Source: RGIG4079 sp045646905 (GTDB taxonomy: Bacteria; Bacteroidota; Bacteroidia; Bacteroidales; Muribaculaceae). From it: a stretch of DNA of 64,000 nucleotides. The number at the start of each line of letters is the position of its first letter. The stretch's first letter is position 1. Below, in pieces: positions 19,201 through 26,633 of this stretch. Made by a program: the position numbers and the translations under genes. A model generated the notes under the pieces. It worked only from the letters and a program-made list of their open reading frames with translations. It was not told the DNA's origin and searched no databases. Location of the stretch: assembly GCA_045646905.1 (NCBI GenBank), contig JAZRLP010000004.1, positions 28,018 through 92,017 on the forward strand, read 5' to 3'.

Positions 19201-20253
19201 CGTTGGGCAACAGGTTTTGATGGCAAAATTTACATCAATGACCATGCCAATTCAATGCTCTACTATTGGACTGCAAACGGATTAACCAATACTGGAATTG
19301 CATCGGCTGCAGGTACTGCTATCACAAGCGATGAGGCTGGGAACATTATCGTTTCAACCTCAATGTATGCTGGTGGGAACACCGCAATGAAGGTGCTTCC
19401 TGCAAATGGGACATCATTCCAAGACTTGACTCTCACAATGCCCGACGGCGTAACTGCTAATCAAATGCAATATCTTGGCAAAGCAATTGGCAACATTATG
19501 AGTGCCGAAGGTGGTGCGATATTTATCTTCCCCAAAGAAGCTACTGCAGTGGCAAAAATCATCATTAAAAATGGTGTACAAACTTCGGCTACCAAGATTG
19601 ATGTAACTGCTATCACCGCTGATGCGCAATCAATCGCTATTCCGTTGACCAACGACATTAACAGCAATGACATTGTGGCTCGAGTGCGTGGTTCAAAACA
19701 TTTCTATTACAACAATGGTTCAAGCTTTGTACCATATGCCGATAATGGAATCAACACTACCCAAGGTGGTACTATATTTACTCTCAACGGCACATTATAT
19801 AATGTGCAACCAATAGGCACCCCTGCATATCTCGATGGGTTCCAAATCGTTGATATTACCAACAACTCTATCGTAGCGACTCACAATGCACAATTCTCTA
19901 CTTCAGTTGCTGCTCCTAATGCCAACTGCATCACTGCCGAAGTCGTAGGACAATACGAAGCTAAACTATATCAATATGTCCCCGGACAAATTGCTGCTCA
20001 ATACACTTTTAAACTCGCAACCACTGGCATTGATAATGAGATAGCCAATATTGTCAAGGTGAAAGTCGCAGAAAAAAATCTCATTGTAGAAGGCATTGAT
20101 GTTGCTAAAATTGACATATACTCAATCTCAGGTATTATGACTGCAACTCAACTCAATAGCAACACTATAAACCTCGCAAGTTACAAAGGTGTATATATCG
20201 CTGTTGTAACCGACCAAGATGGCAATCGCACAACTCACAAAGTAGTTTTATAG
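16201..20253 (+). CDS. Giant secreted beta-helix/propeller protein, array paralog 4
   Basis: 1350 residues from ATG 16201 (an in-frame TTG at 16156 lies in the -7 box). Signal peptide MKKIFTLIFLLTTCAIGANA. Beta-helix about 20-370; first propeller-like domain about 370-740 (FDIDPLTGDMYF, GHGTNLCFVRDKNGQGW, GEPEGMVIRFDQYG); Ig-like about 760-870. An additional Ig-like/choice-of-anchor-D-type domain, absent from paralog 3, follows at about 875-975 (LTGTDADQFSIS, SGTHKATLT). The second propeller-like domain starts near 980, and a T9SS-like C-terminal domain (KIDIYSISGIMTATQ) ends the protein. N-terminal half is closest to paralog 1, C-terminal third to paralog 3, so the array looks mosaic. Bidirectional terminator at 20278. 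Confidence 0.8.
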   Translation: MKKIFTLIFLLTTCAIGANAATYLISSKATTTGEIVTYKNINFTVGTTAFADFNSFLASQIEENSTIYVADGTYSGNATITTQGLTLLGNNAFCDWTATRSNESTITGTIFVNASNVTINGFKFTEGGRIESSVGTNAAPLSGIKVLYNYFTGSTVKRSTSNPLVEIGNIIANADANSTTSQCRYKNCEASHNYFEGDATHYPNCIGFGGAFGTTTVVDNYFYDGGTSVYIANAQGTLNITHNAFKNVGKTTYTAPDGGSKGDFCIALYRSGYANSTTVNIIANEFDGCYGQTSLFPLIRVFQGNSGGTDQVSPKNYRVNVNENTFKNKTSTLPSASHAQAGEKLLLYNDKGGGAGIIFNLSNNHYDNRFYKFAWVTLQDGQGIREIYADQFTRFDLGGKMSTFGSSVLTGTDVATHASGITLGSATILQSFDIDPLTGDMYFIQKMNGSRITSYNSLYGFPSTQDGLTVTRVPCTKINGYTYTYSTSIQSMEIGYGGHGTNLCFVRDKNGQGWLWSGGKATVKDGDDISQATARWKFASGTDINLDGSGKTDSGVKYFDASGSGSNDYPACDENSRYLCVRTSGSGVNTYRIYDLDDALNDKQTLLKTVKLNKGEFANSSISGDAGYNTWDFQSFDINGDYIYVLEGCSDENSATSVAGDPTLVITCYNWRSNEYCYRTRLNYARINNIYGEPEGMVIRFDQYGHANLYVAVPQGAAGARKMNVYKYIIDYHTGYDEATAKATTQGDDTKTTANFGSDYPAISYTCNTNSLTFSASTLDEAPSQTVKITNGEYMHGQWYGVITGEDGDAFTVSTASNNAFSTSATATVTFTPKANKSTYKAYLRLFSPLASSKSESNDIVIPITATYTGANVPETPTIKINATNVSLSTEVGTEVSKDIYIQGSALTGNIILSLTGTDADQFSISTNSLSSNGGNVTIYYDPSASGTHKATLTASANGAEDVEITISGTAKDAPAVITGYNLSQDWAQTSGHLTANTNTRWATGFDGKIYINDHANSMLYYWTANGLTNTGIASAAGTAITSDEAGNIIVSTSMYAGGNTAMKVLPANGTSFQDLTLTMPDGVTANQMQYLGKAIGNIMSAEGGAIFIFPKEATAVAKIIIKNGVQTSATKIDVTAITADAQSIAIPLTNDINSNDIVARVRGSKHFYYNNGSSFVPYADNGINTTQGGTIFTLNGTLYNVQPIGTPAYLDGFQIVDITNNSIVATHNAQFSTSVAAPNANCITAEVVGQYEAKLYQYVPGQIAAQYTFKLATTGIDNEIANIVKVKVAEKNLIVEGIDVAKIDIYSISGIMTATQLNSNTINLASYKGVYIAVVTDQDGNRTTHKVVL

Positions 20254-20277
20254 AGAATATTGCACTCCACATAATAT

Positions 20278-20314
20278 AAAATAGGCTGTAGCATTTTTTG
20301 CCACAGCCTATTTT
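20278..20314. terminator. Bidirectional terminator
   Basis: Perfect 12-bp arms AAAATAGGCTGT (20278-20289) and ACAGCCTATTTT (20303-20314), T-rich outward on both strands. It separates the convergent array and SPOR gene. Confidence 0.85.
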
Positions 20315-20333
20315 ATGTTTTATTCACTCCTCA

Positions 20334-21239
20334 TCACTTCACAACTCCTCGGTAAAGCCATGCGTCGGGGTGATCTTTTTTAACGATTGAGTCCATATAA
20401 AGTTGTGCGTCGGCTTTCTTAAGGCTTCGGAACACTGCTATACTATATTTATTGTCTTTAGAAATTACATATGCATCTTTATAACTGCTTTCCTTAGCCA
20501 ACCTTTGTGCTTTTTCTTCATCTTTAATCGTTGTTATAACCACATGGTAGGCAGTATCGGTATCAGCGCCCGAACGAGTAGGCATCTCAATTGCTGGAGT
20601 TTGCTTAATCATATTACTATCCACCTCCGATTGATCTTTAGCAATTTCGGTTACAACGGTATCAACAACAGGTGCAACTATTTTTAGCGAATCGGGATGT
20701 GTTTTCGATGAATCTACAGCAACAGTCTTCACCTCAAAGAGACTTTTTACCCACTGTGGTTCATTATTAATCTTTATTGCCACAACTGCTATAATTCCTG
20801 CAATTAACACACCTGTATATAAAGCCCACTCGGGCACGCCCAATATTCGACGATGATGCTCGGTCGATTCTTCATTTGCTACAATATCCATTTCCTCTTC
20901 GCTATGAGTCGATGTTTCTTGAGCCTCTTGTTGGTTGTCATCATTTTGTGCGCCAAAAATTATTTCCTCACCCTCTGCCTCATCGACAATATCATCAGTA
21001 ACAGTCCCCAACTCTTCTTCGTCAACCTCAAGAGGTTCAGTATCAAGGATTATTTGAGATTTAGCCTCGGGTTGTGACTCACTCATTCCTTCCAATTTGT
21101 CTTCAGTGCTCGATTGGACCTCTTGGTCGAGATTTTCATCTTGGGGCAAAGTTTTTTCGATTGGTTTGCCACAGTTATAACAGAAATTAGCATTAGGTAT
21201 TAAATCAAATCCACATTGTGGACACTTATTTGATTGCAT
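20334..21239 (-). CDS. Zinc-ribbon, single-pass membrane, SPOR-domain protein
   Basis: 301 aa. An N-terminal zinc ribbon has two CxxC knuckles (CPQC at residues 7-10, CYNC about 12 residues later). An acidic, disordered stretch (about 35-125) follows. One transmembrane helix lies at about 140-160 (ALYTGVLIAGIIAVVAIKI). After a linker comes a C-terminal SPOR-like domain (about 230-300; YHVVITTIKDEEKAQRLAKE ... SIAVFRSLKKADAQ ... AWLYRG). SPOR domains bind denuded septal peptidoglycan, so a division or envelope role is plausible. The topology places the zinc ribbon in the cytoplasm and SPOR in the periplasm. Transcribed alone from a promoter at 21276-21307. Confidence 0.75.
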   Translation of the reverse strand: MQSNKCPQCGFDLIPNANFCYNCGKPIEKTLPQDENLDQEVQSSTEDKLEGMSESQPEAKSQIILDTEPLEVDEEELGTVTDDIVDEAEGEEIIFGAQNDDNQQEAQETSTHSEEEMDIVANEESTEHHRRILGVPEWALYTGVLIAGIIAVVAIKINNEPQWVKSLFEVKTVAVDSSKTHPDSLKIVAPVVDTVVTEIAKDQSEVDSNMIKQTPAIEMPTRSGADTDTAYHVVITTIKDEEKAQRLAKESSYKDAYVISKDNKYSIAVFRSLKKADAQLYMDSIVKKDHPDAWLYRGVVK

Positions 21240-21275
21240 AATGATTTTATATTAGATTTAGTTTTTTATGAATTA

Positions 21276-21307
21276 CAAAAGTAATCAATTATTGTCCAAT
21301 GCCCAAT
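21276..21307 (-). promoter_or_regulatory. Promoter of the SPOR-domain gene
   Basis: Minus strand -7 TACTTTTG (21283-21276) and a -33 ATTG (21307-21304), spacer 20 bp, 37 nt upstream of the ATG. Confidence 0.6.
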
Positions 21308-21350
21308 GATTGGATGTGATTTTTCACCAAAAAACTTAATATATAAAAAC

Positions 21351-21380
21351 AAAAAAGGCTGACTGCTAAAGCAATCAACC
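21351..21380 (-). terminator. Terminator of the tRNA operon
   Basis: On the minus strand, a 10-bp stem (GGTTGATTGC / GCAGTCAGCC with two G-U pairs) and TTTA loop (21380-21357) are followed by six T. Confidence 0.75.
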
Positions 21381-21397
21381 TAATATTCAATGAAAAG

Positions 21398-21481
21398 TGT
21401 CCGAGATGAGATTCGAACTCACACAGCCGCACGGCCACTACCCCCTCAAAGTAGCGTGTCTACCAATTCCACCACCCGGAC
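21398..21481 (-). tRNA. tRNA-Leu(GAG)
   Basis: Read on the minus strand: acceptor GTCCGGG pairs with CTCGGAC, a long variable arm is present as in class II tRNAs, and the anticodon loop TTGAGGG gives GAG (Leu, CUC/CUU codons). The T-loop is GTTCGAATC. CCA is not encoded. It is the last gene of a three-tRNA transcript. Confidence 0.93.
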
Positions 21482-21519
21482 GAGTATCAATCTCTGAAAC
21501 GAGACGGCAAAAAAATTAG

Positions 21520-21592
21520 AGCGAAAAACGGGACTCGAACCCGCGACCCCAACCTTGGCAAGGTTGTGCTCTACCAACTGAGCTATTTTCGC
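21520..21592 (-). tRNA. tRNA-Gly(GCC), copy 2
   Basis: Minus-strand cloverleaf: acceptor GCGAAAA/TTTTCGC, D-arm GCTCAGTTGGTAGAGC, anticodon loop TTGCCAA (GCC), T-loop GTTCGAGTC. Identical over the mature sequence to the copy at 21640-21712. CCA is not encoded. Confidence 0.94.
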
Positions 21593-21639
21593 AATTCTAA
21601 TCTCTTTTCAAAGACTGATGTATTTCATTGTTCTCTTTG

Positions 21640-21712
21640 AGCGAAAAACGGGACTCGAACCCGCGACCCCAACCTTGGCAAGGTTGTGCTCTACCAACTG
21701 AGCTATTTTCGC
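21640..21712 (-). tRNA. tRNA-Gly(GCC), copy 1
   Basis: Same mature sequence as the gene at 21520-21592; first gene of the minus-strand tRNA transcript, 9 nt downstream of the -7 box. Confidence 0.94.
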
Positions 21713-21721
21713 AATTGCGAT

Positions 21722-21753
21722 GCAAAGGTAGGCATTATTTTTGAATTAGCAAA
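21722..21753 (-). promoter_or_regulatory. Promoter of the tRNA operon
   Basis: Minus strand -7 TACCTTTGC (21730-21722) with -33 TTTG (21753-21750), spacer 19 bp: a near-perfect Bacteroidota housekeeping promoter just upstream of the first tRNA-Gly. Confidence 0.8.
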
Positions 21754-21913
21754 TGTTTTACCTATTTTTTTTCAAAATATTTTTGAGCAAAATTCCACAT
21801 TTTTCACTAAACAAATAAATATCAACACATTAAAACTTTAAATATTTTTACCTCAAATGTTACTTTTTTTCAAAATTAATTTCAACTAATTTTATAAAAT
21901 GAATTCATTGACG

Positions 21914-21922
21914 TAACTTTGC
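21914..21922 (+). promoter_or_regulatory. Putative promoter for the acyltransferase-ugd pair
   Basis: TAACTTTGC matches the -7 box, 19 nt before the GTG at 21942. Confidence 0.5.
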
Positions 21923-21941
21923 AGATATTTTTAATAAAAAA

Positions 21942-22952
21942 GTGCGCAACCCTATTTTTGATATAATGAAATTTGTAGCTATCATCGCCATGATAGTGGG
22001 TCATTGCGTGCACGATTGGCGATTTTTTTTGGTATATCCGTGGCATATGCCACTCTTTTTTATTGTAAGTGGATATTTCTTCAAGCCATTAAACATTGGC
22101 ACTATTATAAAGCAGAACTTTCAACGACTCATTATTCCTTATTTTATCAGTTCCATCCTTGTCATTTGTGGTTCATACATTCTTAATGATGAAAATGCCT
22201 ATGCTAACATTTCAACCATTTCTCTAACCCTATTATTAGGAGGTGGCAATCTTGATTTCAGTCCATACTATGGTATTGGTTGGTTTTTTGTCGCACTATT
22301 TTTTGGCCATATAATTTATGGCATAATACACAAATATTCTAAAAGCCCCACATCCGTGACTATTTGGTCCATTATAGTGTCGTGCATGGGATACATCATT
22401 GGCACAAAATATGGAAGATATATTCCATTTCAACTCTCGCAAGCATGTATCAGCATTATATTTTTACACATAGGATATCTTTCAAGCAAGCATCTATCTA
22501 TTCCCATAAAATCCCATCAATGGATATGGTGGAGTCTTTCAATTATATTCCTATCAGCATCAATCTACTTTGGAGCATTAGATATGTTTACCAACAAATA
22601 CACCTTTTTCCCCATCAACATTCTTGGAGCAATAGGTGGAACATTCATCGTTATGCAACTATGCTATTTATGTACAATATATACGCCTAAAATAGCGTTA
22701 AGATTAGCGCAATTGGGCTCTATATCAATACTCATTTACATAGTACATCTTTTAGAGCATTCTTTAAATTTATCATTAAAAACAACTACCTATATTTTGT
22801 CGCATTTTGGCAATTATGAACAAACTATTATTGAAAAAATACTTTTCTCGCTAATTATTTCGTTATTACTATATAATATTCCGATAGTGCGACGCGTTTT
22901 TCGACTATCTAAAAATCCTCAATACATCGATATCAAAACATCAAAATTATGA
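21942..22952 (+). CDS. Acyltransferase family 3 membrane protein
   Basis: 336 aa integral membrane protein with about ten hydrophobic helices. The N-terminus (RNPIFDIMKFVAIIAMIVGH, conserved Arg/Asp and the GH pair in helix 1, then WHMPLFFIVSGYFF) is typical of acyltransferase family 3/O-acetyltransferases that modify sugars or lipids at the membrane. The GTG start keeps the conserved N-terminal RxxxFDxMK motif; the next ATG (21966) would cut it. It overlaps the following ugd by the 4 bp ATGA, so the two are translationally coupled. A role in modifying a capsular or exported polysaccharide fits that pairing (inference). Confidence 0.85.
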   Translation: MRNPIFDIMKFVAIIAMIVGHCVHDWRFFLVYPWHMPLFFIVSGYFFKPLNIGTIIKQNFQRLIIPYFISSILVICGSYILNDENAYANISTISLTLLLGGGNLDFSPYYGIGWFFVALFFGHIIYGIIHKYSKSPTSVTIWSIIVSCMGYIIGTKYGRYIPFQLSQACISIIFLHIGYLSSKHLSIPIKSHQWIWWSLSIIFLSASIYFGALDMFTNKYTFFPINILGAIGGTFIVMQLCYLCTIYTPKIALRLAQLGSISILIYIVHLLEHSLNLSLKTTTYILSHFGNYEQTIIEKILFSLIISLLLYNIPIVRRVFRLSKNPQYIDIKTSKL

Positions 22953-24259
22953 ATATAGCTATCGTAGGGACCGGATATGTAGGGCTTGTTTCGGGGACAT
23001 GCTTCTCCGATATGGGCATTAATGTTACATGCGTAGATGTTGACCAAACAAAAATAGACAATCTCAAGAAGGGCATCATCCCCATTTACGAACCAGGTCT
23101 TGAAGAAATGGTAAAAAAGAACATCAAGGCTGGTCGCTTAAAATTTGAAACCGACCTCACCCGTGTTCTTGATGATGTTGATGTTGTGTTTAGTGCTGTA
23201 GGTACTCCTCCCGACGAAGATGGCAGCGCCGATCTCAAATATGTGCTTGCCGTAGCTCGTACAATAGGCCAAAACATCAACAAATACACTGTCATTGTAA
23301 CCAAAAGTACAGTTCCCGTAGGCACTGCTGCAAAAGTAAAAGCTACCATTCAAGAGGAACTAGATCGCCGAGGCGTGAACATTGAGTTTGATGTTGCATC
23401 AAACCCTGAATTCCTCAAAGAAGGTGCTGCTATAAAAGACTTTATGAGTCCCGACCGCGTGGTTGTGGGAGTAGAAAGCGAACGCGCTCGCAAAATTATG
23501 ACTCGACTCTACAAGCCATTTATGCTCGTTAACGATCGCATGATTTTCACCGACATTCCCTCGGCCGAAATGATAAAATATGCAGCAAATGCAATGCTTG
23601 CTACTCGCATTTCATTCATGAACGACATTGCTAACCTGTGTGAACTTGTTGGTGCCGATGTTAATATGGTGCGCAAAGGGATTGGCTCGGATAATCGTAT
23701 TGGGAAAAAATTCCTCTATCCAGGATGTGGATATGGAGGTAGTTGCTTCCCAAAAGATGTAAAAGCGCTAATCAAAACTGCCGAAAAAGCCGGATATTCT
23801 ATGCGCGTATTAAAAGCCGTTGAAGAGGTCAACGAACGACAAAAAGAGGTCCTTTTTGACAAACTCTTAAAACATTTTAATGGCGACATCACAGGCAAAA
23901 CGATAGCGATATGGGGACTTGCATTCAAGCCCGAGACCGACGACATGCGCGAAGCTCCTTCATTAATACTCATTGATAAAATAATTACAGCAGGAGGCAA
24001 AGTTAAGGTTTATGACCCTATTGCCATCGAAGAATGCCAACGACGCATCGGCAACAAAGTCACTTACGGCACCGACATGTATGATGCAGCCCTTGATGCC
24101 GACGCACTTCTACTCGTTACCGAGTGGCGTGAATTCCGATTCCCCAACTTCACGATACTCGGCAAAGTGATGAAAGAAAAAGTAATCATCGACGGCCGAA
24201 ACATCTACGACCGCAACGAACTCGACCAACACGAATTTACTTATTATAAAATAGGATAA
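22949..24259 (+). CDS. ugd: UDP-glucose 6-dehydrogenase
   Basis: NAD-dependent four-electron oxidation of UDP-glucose to UDP-glucuronate, a precursor for capsule and glycan synthesis. 436 aa, the usual bacterial length. Rossmann motif GTGYVGL at 7-13; the catalytic CGYGGSCFPKD motif puts the nucleophilic Cys at 266; the second nucleotide-binding half has IWGLAFKPETDDMREAPS. Coupled by ATGA overlap to the upstream acyltransferase. GDP-mannose dehydrogenase and UDP-ManNAc dehydrogenase are relatives, but the sequence reads as the UDP-glucose type. A terminator follows. Confidence 0.93.
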   Translation: MNIAIVGTGYVGLVSGTCFSDMGINVTCVDVDQTKIDNLKKGIIPIYEPGLEEMVKKNIKAGRLKFETDLTRVLDDVDVVFSAVGTPPDEDGSADLKYVLAVARTIGQNINKYTVIVTKSTVPVGTAAKVKATIQEELDRRGVNIEFDVASNPEFLKEGAAIKDFMSPDRVVVGVESERARKIMTRLYKPFMLVNDRMIFTDIPSAEMIKYAANAMLATRISFMNDIANLCELVGADVNMVRKGIGSDNRIGKKFLYPGCGYGGSCFPKDVKALIKTAEKAGYSMRVLKAVEEVNERQKEVLFDKLLKHFNGDITGKTIAIWGLAFKPETDDMREAPSLILIDKIITAGGKVKVYDPIAIEECQRRIGNKVTYGTDMYDAALDADALLLVTEWREFRFPNFTILGKVMKEKVIIDGRNIYDRNELDQHEFTYYKIG

Positions 24260-24264
24260 AAATA

Positions 24265-24294
24265 AAAAAAGGCACTATATAAAGTGCCTTTTTT
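24265..24294. terminator. Terminator after ugd / 3' of tmRNA
   Basis: A-run, GGCACT stem (24271-24276), ATATAA loop, AGTGCC (24283-24288), T-run. Symmetric, so it can serve ugd (+) and the tmRNA gene (-). Confidence 0.85.
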
Positions 24295-24304
24295 ATTACC
24301 ATTG

Positions 24305-24701
24305 TGGAGCTGGAGGGGTTTGAACCCTCGTCCAAACGCGGAACTAATGAGCTTTCTACACGCTTAGTCTTTTCTTGGTTTTCGTGTAGTGGCAGGCAAA
24401 AGACAACCAACCACAACCTTAGCCTCTAAAAATTTCGGCAACCGCGCGAGACACTTGGTCACCTATTCCCGATTTACCTGCACCACCTGATCAATCCGTC
24501 TCGGAAAAAGGACAATTGGGTGATGTCTTGTCTCCGCAACTGTTGCAGAGATTAAGCTAATCTACTATACTTCAATTAAGCAGCAAGAGCGTAGTTATTT
24601 TCGCCATTTAAAATTGCGATGTCCCTGATTAAAGAGAGTAGGCATCATTTCTCTGCGTGCTTACACACCACCTCTACACGCTGTCAAAGCCAGTCAGCCC
24701 C
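24305..24701 (-). ncRNA. ssrA: Transfer-messenger RNA
   Basis: 397-nt minus-strand RNA. The 5' end GGGGCTGACTGG pairs with the 3' CAGCTCC to form the tRNA-like acceptor, and the T-loop GGTTCAAACC is at the 3' end. The internal reading frame ending at 24576 encodes a proteolysis tag finishing NGENNYALAA followed by TAA, the form expected in Bacteroidales. It rescues ribosomes stalled on broken mRNAs with SmpB and marks the products for degradation. CCA is not encoded. A -7 box lies upstream at 24738. Confidence 0.96.
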
Positions 24702-24737
24702 GTTTGCGTTATTTTGCAGAACTAATGTTATAGCGAT

Positions 24738-24746
24738 GCAAAGATA
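24738..24746 (-). promoter_or_regulatory. Putative ssrA promoter -7 box
   Basis: Minus strand TATCTTTGC, a match to TAnnTTTGC, 37 nt upstream of the mature tmRNA 5' end. Confidence 0.6.
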
Positions 24747-24829
24747 GTGAAATATTTTTGTTTTGACTGCGCAATTCACTAATTTTGCACTTCAATTTCA
24801 TTATATAAACATTATTTGTCCTATTTAGT

Positions 24830-26260
24830 TTGAAAAAATCATCACATCCTTCATTTTTATTATCGATAATACCCATTATAGCGCTATTGGCTACACTTGT
24901 TGGGATTATCATCATAAAAGGTGCCGACGCTGCACAAAGCATCAGTTATTTAATTTTGCTCGGAGCATCAGTGTTGACACTTACTTTATCGGCAATATTT
25001 TGCCGTCAACCCCTCTTAAACATCATTGATGGAATAACAAAAAGTGCAACTCAAATCCTTCCAGCAATACCTATACTAATCTTCATTGCCACCGTCGCAG
25101 CCACATGGATGCTGAGTGGAGTTGTACCTACTTTGATATATTATGGATTAGAAATCATAAATCCTCAAATGTTTCTATTCATAGCGTGTGGTGTATGTGC
25201 CATAATATCGGTCCTATCGGGCAGTTCATGGACTACGATTGCCACCATAGGCATAGCATTTCAAGGCATAGGTAATGTGATGGGATATAGCGATGGGTGG
25301 ATTGCTGGCGCAATCATTTCGGGCGCATACTTTGGCGACAAAGTATCTCCACTATCCGACACTACAGTCCTTGCATCTTCATCGTGCAAAGTCAACCTAT
25401 TCACCCACATAAAATACCTTATGCTCACATCAATACCAGCCATATTATTAGCGTTGGCAACATATGGCATTGTTGGCATTTTCTATAATCCATCAGCGAC
25501 CACCAATCCATCGGATATTCTACCAGCATTAAATTCTTCGTTCAATATCTCTCCTTGGATACTTATCATTCCTATCATAACTGGCATTCTCATTGCCATG
25601 CGAGTAAAAACATATATCACCCTTGCCATTAGCTCCCTATTAGGCCTTATAGGCATTTTCTTTTTCCAGCCCCAAATTATCGCAGCCCTTGGCTATACTT
25701 CATCATTGAGTGATATAATAACTATGTGTGGCGACATATTATTTACCGAAACAGCCATCTCAACAGGCAACGAACTACTCGACTCGCTCGTTGGCACCGG
25801 TGGTGTTGCCGGCATGTTGCCAACAATCTACCTCGTGCTATGTGCAATGATATTTGGAGGCACATTGATAGGCACTGGCATGCTTGGTTCTATCACACAA
25901 ACATTCACCAATAAAATACACTCTTTGCGCCAAACTGTTGGAGCAACCGTGGGGAGTGGATTATTCCTCAACTGCTGCACTGGCGACCAATATCTCTCAA
26001 TTCTCCTCGGTGGCAACCTATTTCGAAACCTTTACAAGAAGAACGGACTTGAGCCACGACTATTGAGCCGTTCGCTCGAAGACTCAATCTCCGTCACATC
26101 GGTACTCATCCCTTGGAACTCATGTGGTGTAACCCAATCGACAGTACTTGGAGTTGCCACCCTCACCTATCTTCCCTATTGCATCTTCAACATAGCCAGT
26201 CCCCTACTCTCACTCCTCTTCGCATGGACCGGTTGGAAAATAAAAAAATTAAAAAATTAG
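24830..26260 (+). CDS. nhaC: NhaC-family Na+/H+ antiporter
   Basis: 476 aa with about 11-12 transmembrane helices. Family signs: N-terminal KKSSHPSFLLSIIPIIALLA, the GSSWTTIATIGIAFQGIG region, AGAIISGAYFGDKVSPLSDTT with its charged transmembrane Asp residues, and C-terminal RSLEDSISVTSVLIPWNSCG. Exchanges Na+ for H+ or, in related members, malate/lactate, at the inner membrane. The start is a TTG: an in-frame stop lies at 24806 and no ATG exists between it and the first helix, so TTG 24830 is the best choice. Stands alone, divergent from ssrA. Confidence 0.85.
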   Translation: MKKSSHPSFLLSIIPIIALLATLVGIIIIKGADAAQSISYLILLGASVLTLTLSAIFCRQPLLNIIDGITKSATQILPAIPILIFIATVAATWMLSGVVPTLIYYGLEIINPQMFLFIACGVCAIISVLSGSSWTTIATIGIAFQGIGNVMGYSDGWIAGAIISGAYFGDKVSPLSDTTVLASSSCKVNLFTHIKYLMLTSIPAILLALATYGIVGIFYNPSATTNPSDILPALNSSFNISPWILIIPIITGILIAMRVKTYITLAISSLLGLIGIFFFQPQIIAALGYTSSLSDIITMCGDILFTETAISTGNELLDSLVGTGGVAGMLPTIYLVLCAMIFGGTLIGTGMLGSITQTFTNKIHSLRQTVGATVGSGLFLNCCTGDQYLSILLGGNLFRNLYKKNGLEPRLLSRSLEDSISVTSVLIPWNSCGVTQSTVLGVATLTYLPYCIFNIASPLLSLLFAWTGWKIKKLKN

Positions 26261-26285
26261 TCTTTTATTTATGAAATAATATTCA

Positions 26286-26294
26286 TATATTTGC
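26286..26294 (+). promoter_or_regulatory. Putative promoter of the structured leader and 172-aa gene
   Basis: TATATTTGC, a perfect -7 box; the -33 region is only T-rich (TTTT at 26263-26266). Transcription from here gives a leader of about 330 nt before ATG 26634. Confidence 0.55.
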
Positions 26295-26362
26295 ATTAAC
26301 GAATCTAATTAAATTCACTTGCCAATGAACAAATAAAATTAATTGACTCTTTACTATAAATA

Positions 26363-26585
26363 GAAAAAGCGTTTTTGCAATATTCTTCCCTCTAAAAGTT
26401 TGGCGACTAAAAGACAACGAAGAACAAATGCAAGAATGCTCACGTGTATAGCGTGAGCTTCTTTGTTGTCTCGGTTGTCAAGGTAAAGCCAAACACCATA
26501 GAGGCGAGAAATCAAAGGAGTTCTCGCTTTTTCGTAAAGAGGTTACTCTTTTCAACGAAACTCCTATTGGAGATTATCGAAAAGC
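26363..26585 (+). ncRNA. Highly structured leader or small RNA with mutually exclusive stems
   Basis: Nested complementary arms: GAAAAAGCG (26363-26371) with CGCTTTTTC (26525-26533); CCTCTA (26389) with TAGAGG (26499); GTTTGGC (26398) with GCCAAAC (26488); a 12-bp stem 26413-26424/26459-26470 (one G-U); and a terminal hairpin GCTCACG/CGTGAGC (26438-26458). A terminator-like hairpin GCGAGAA/TTCTCGC (26504-26527) with five T competes with the closing stem. The same T-run can also pair with CGAAAAGC (26578-26585), closing a domain with hairpins AAAGAG/CTCTTT and CTCC/GGAG. It is either a stand-alone RNA of about 170 nt (6S-like rod shape) or a switching 5' leader of the gene at 26634. Family not recognised. 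Confidence 0.6.
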
Positions 26586-26633
26586 CTTAAAGTGAGTAGA
26601 TATAACATTATCACACGTAAAAATTAAATCGAC

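Noticed and set aside
4112..20253. Polysaccharide utilisation locus
   Set aside because: No SusC/SusD pair, no glycoside hydrolase with clear motifs and no HTCS or ECF/anti-sigma regulator beside the array.
24709..24942. 77-aa minus ORF reaching toward ssrA
   Set aside because: It spans the ssrA promoter and the start of nhaC on the other strand; it has no features of a real protein.
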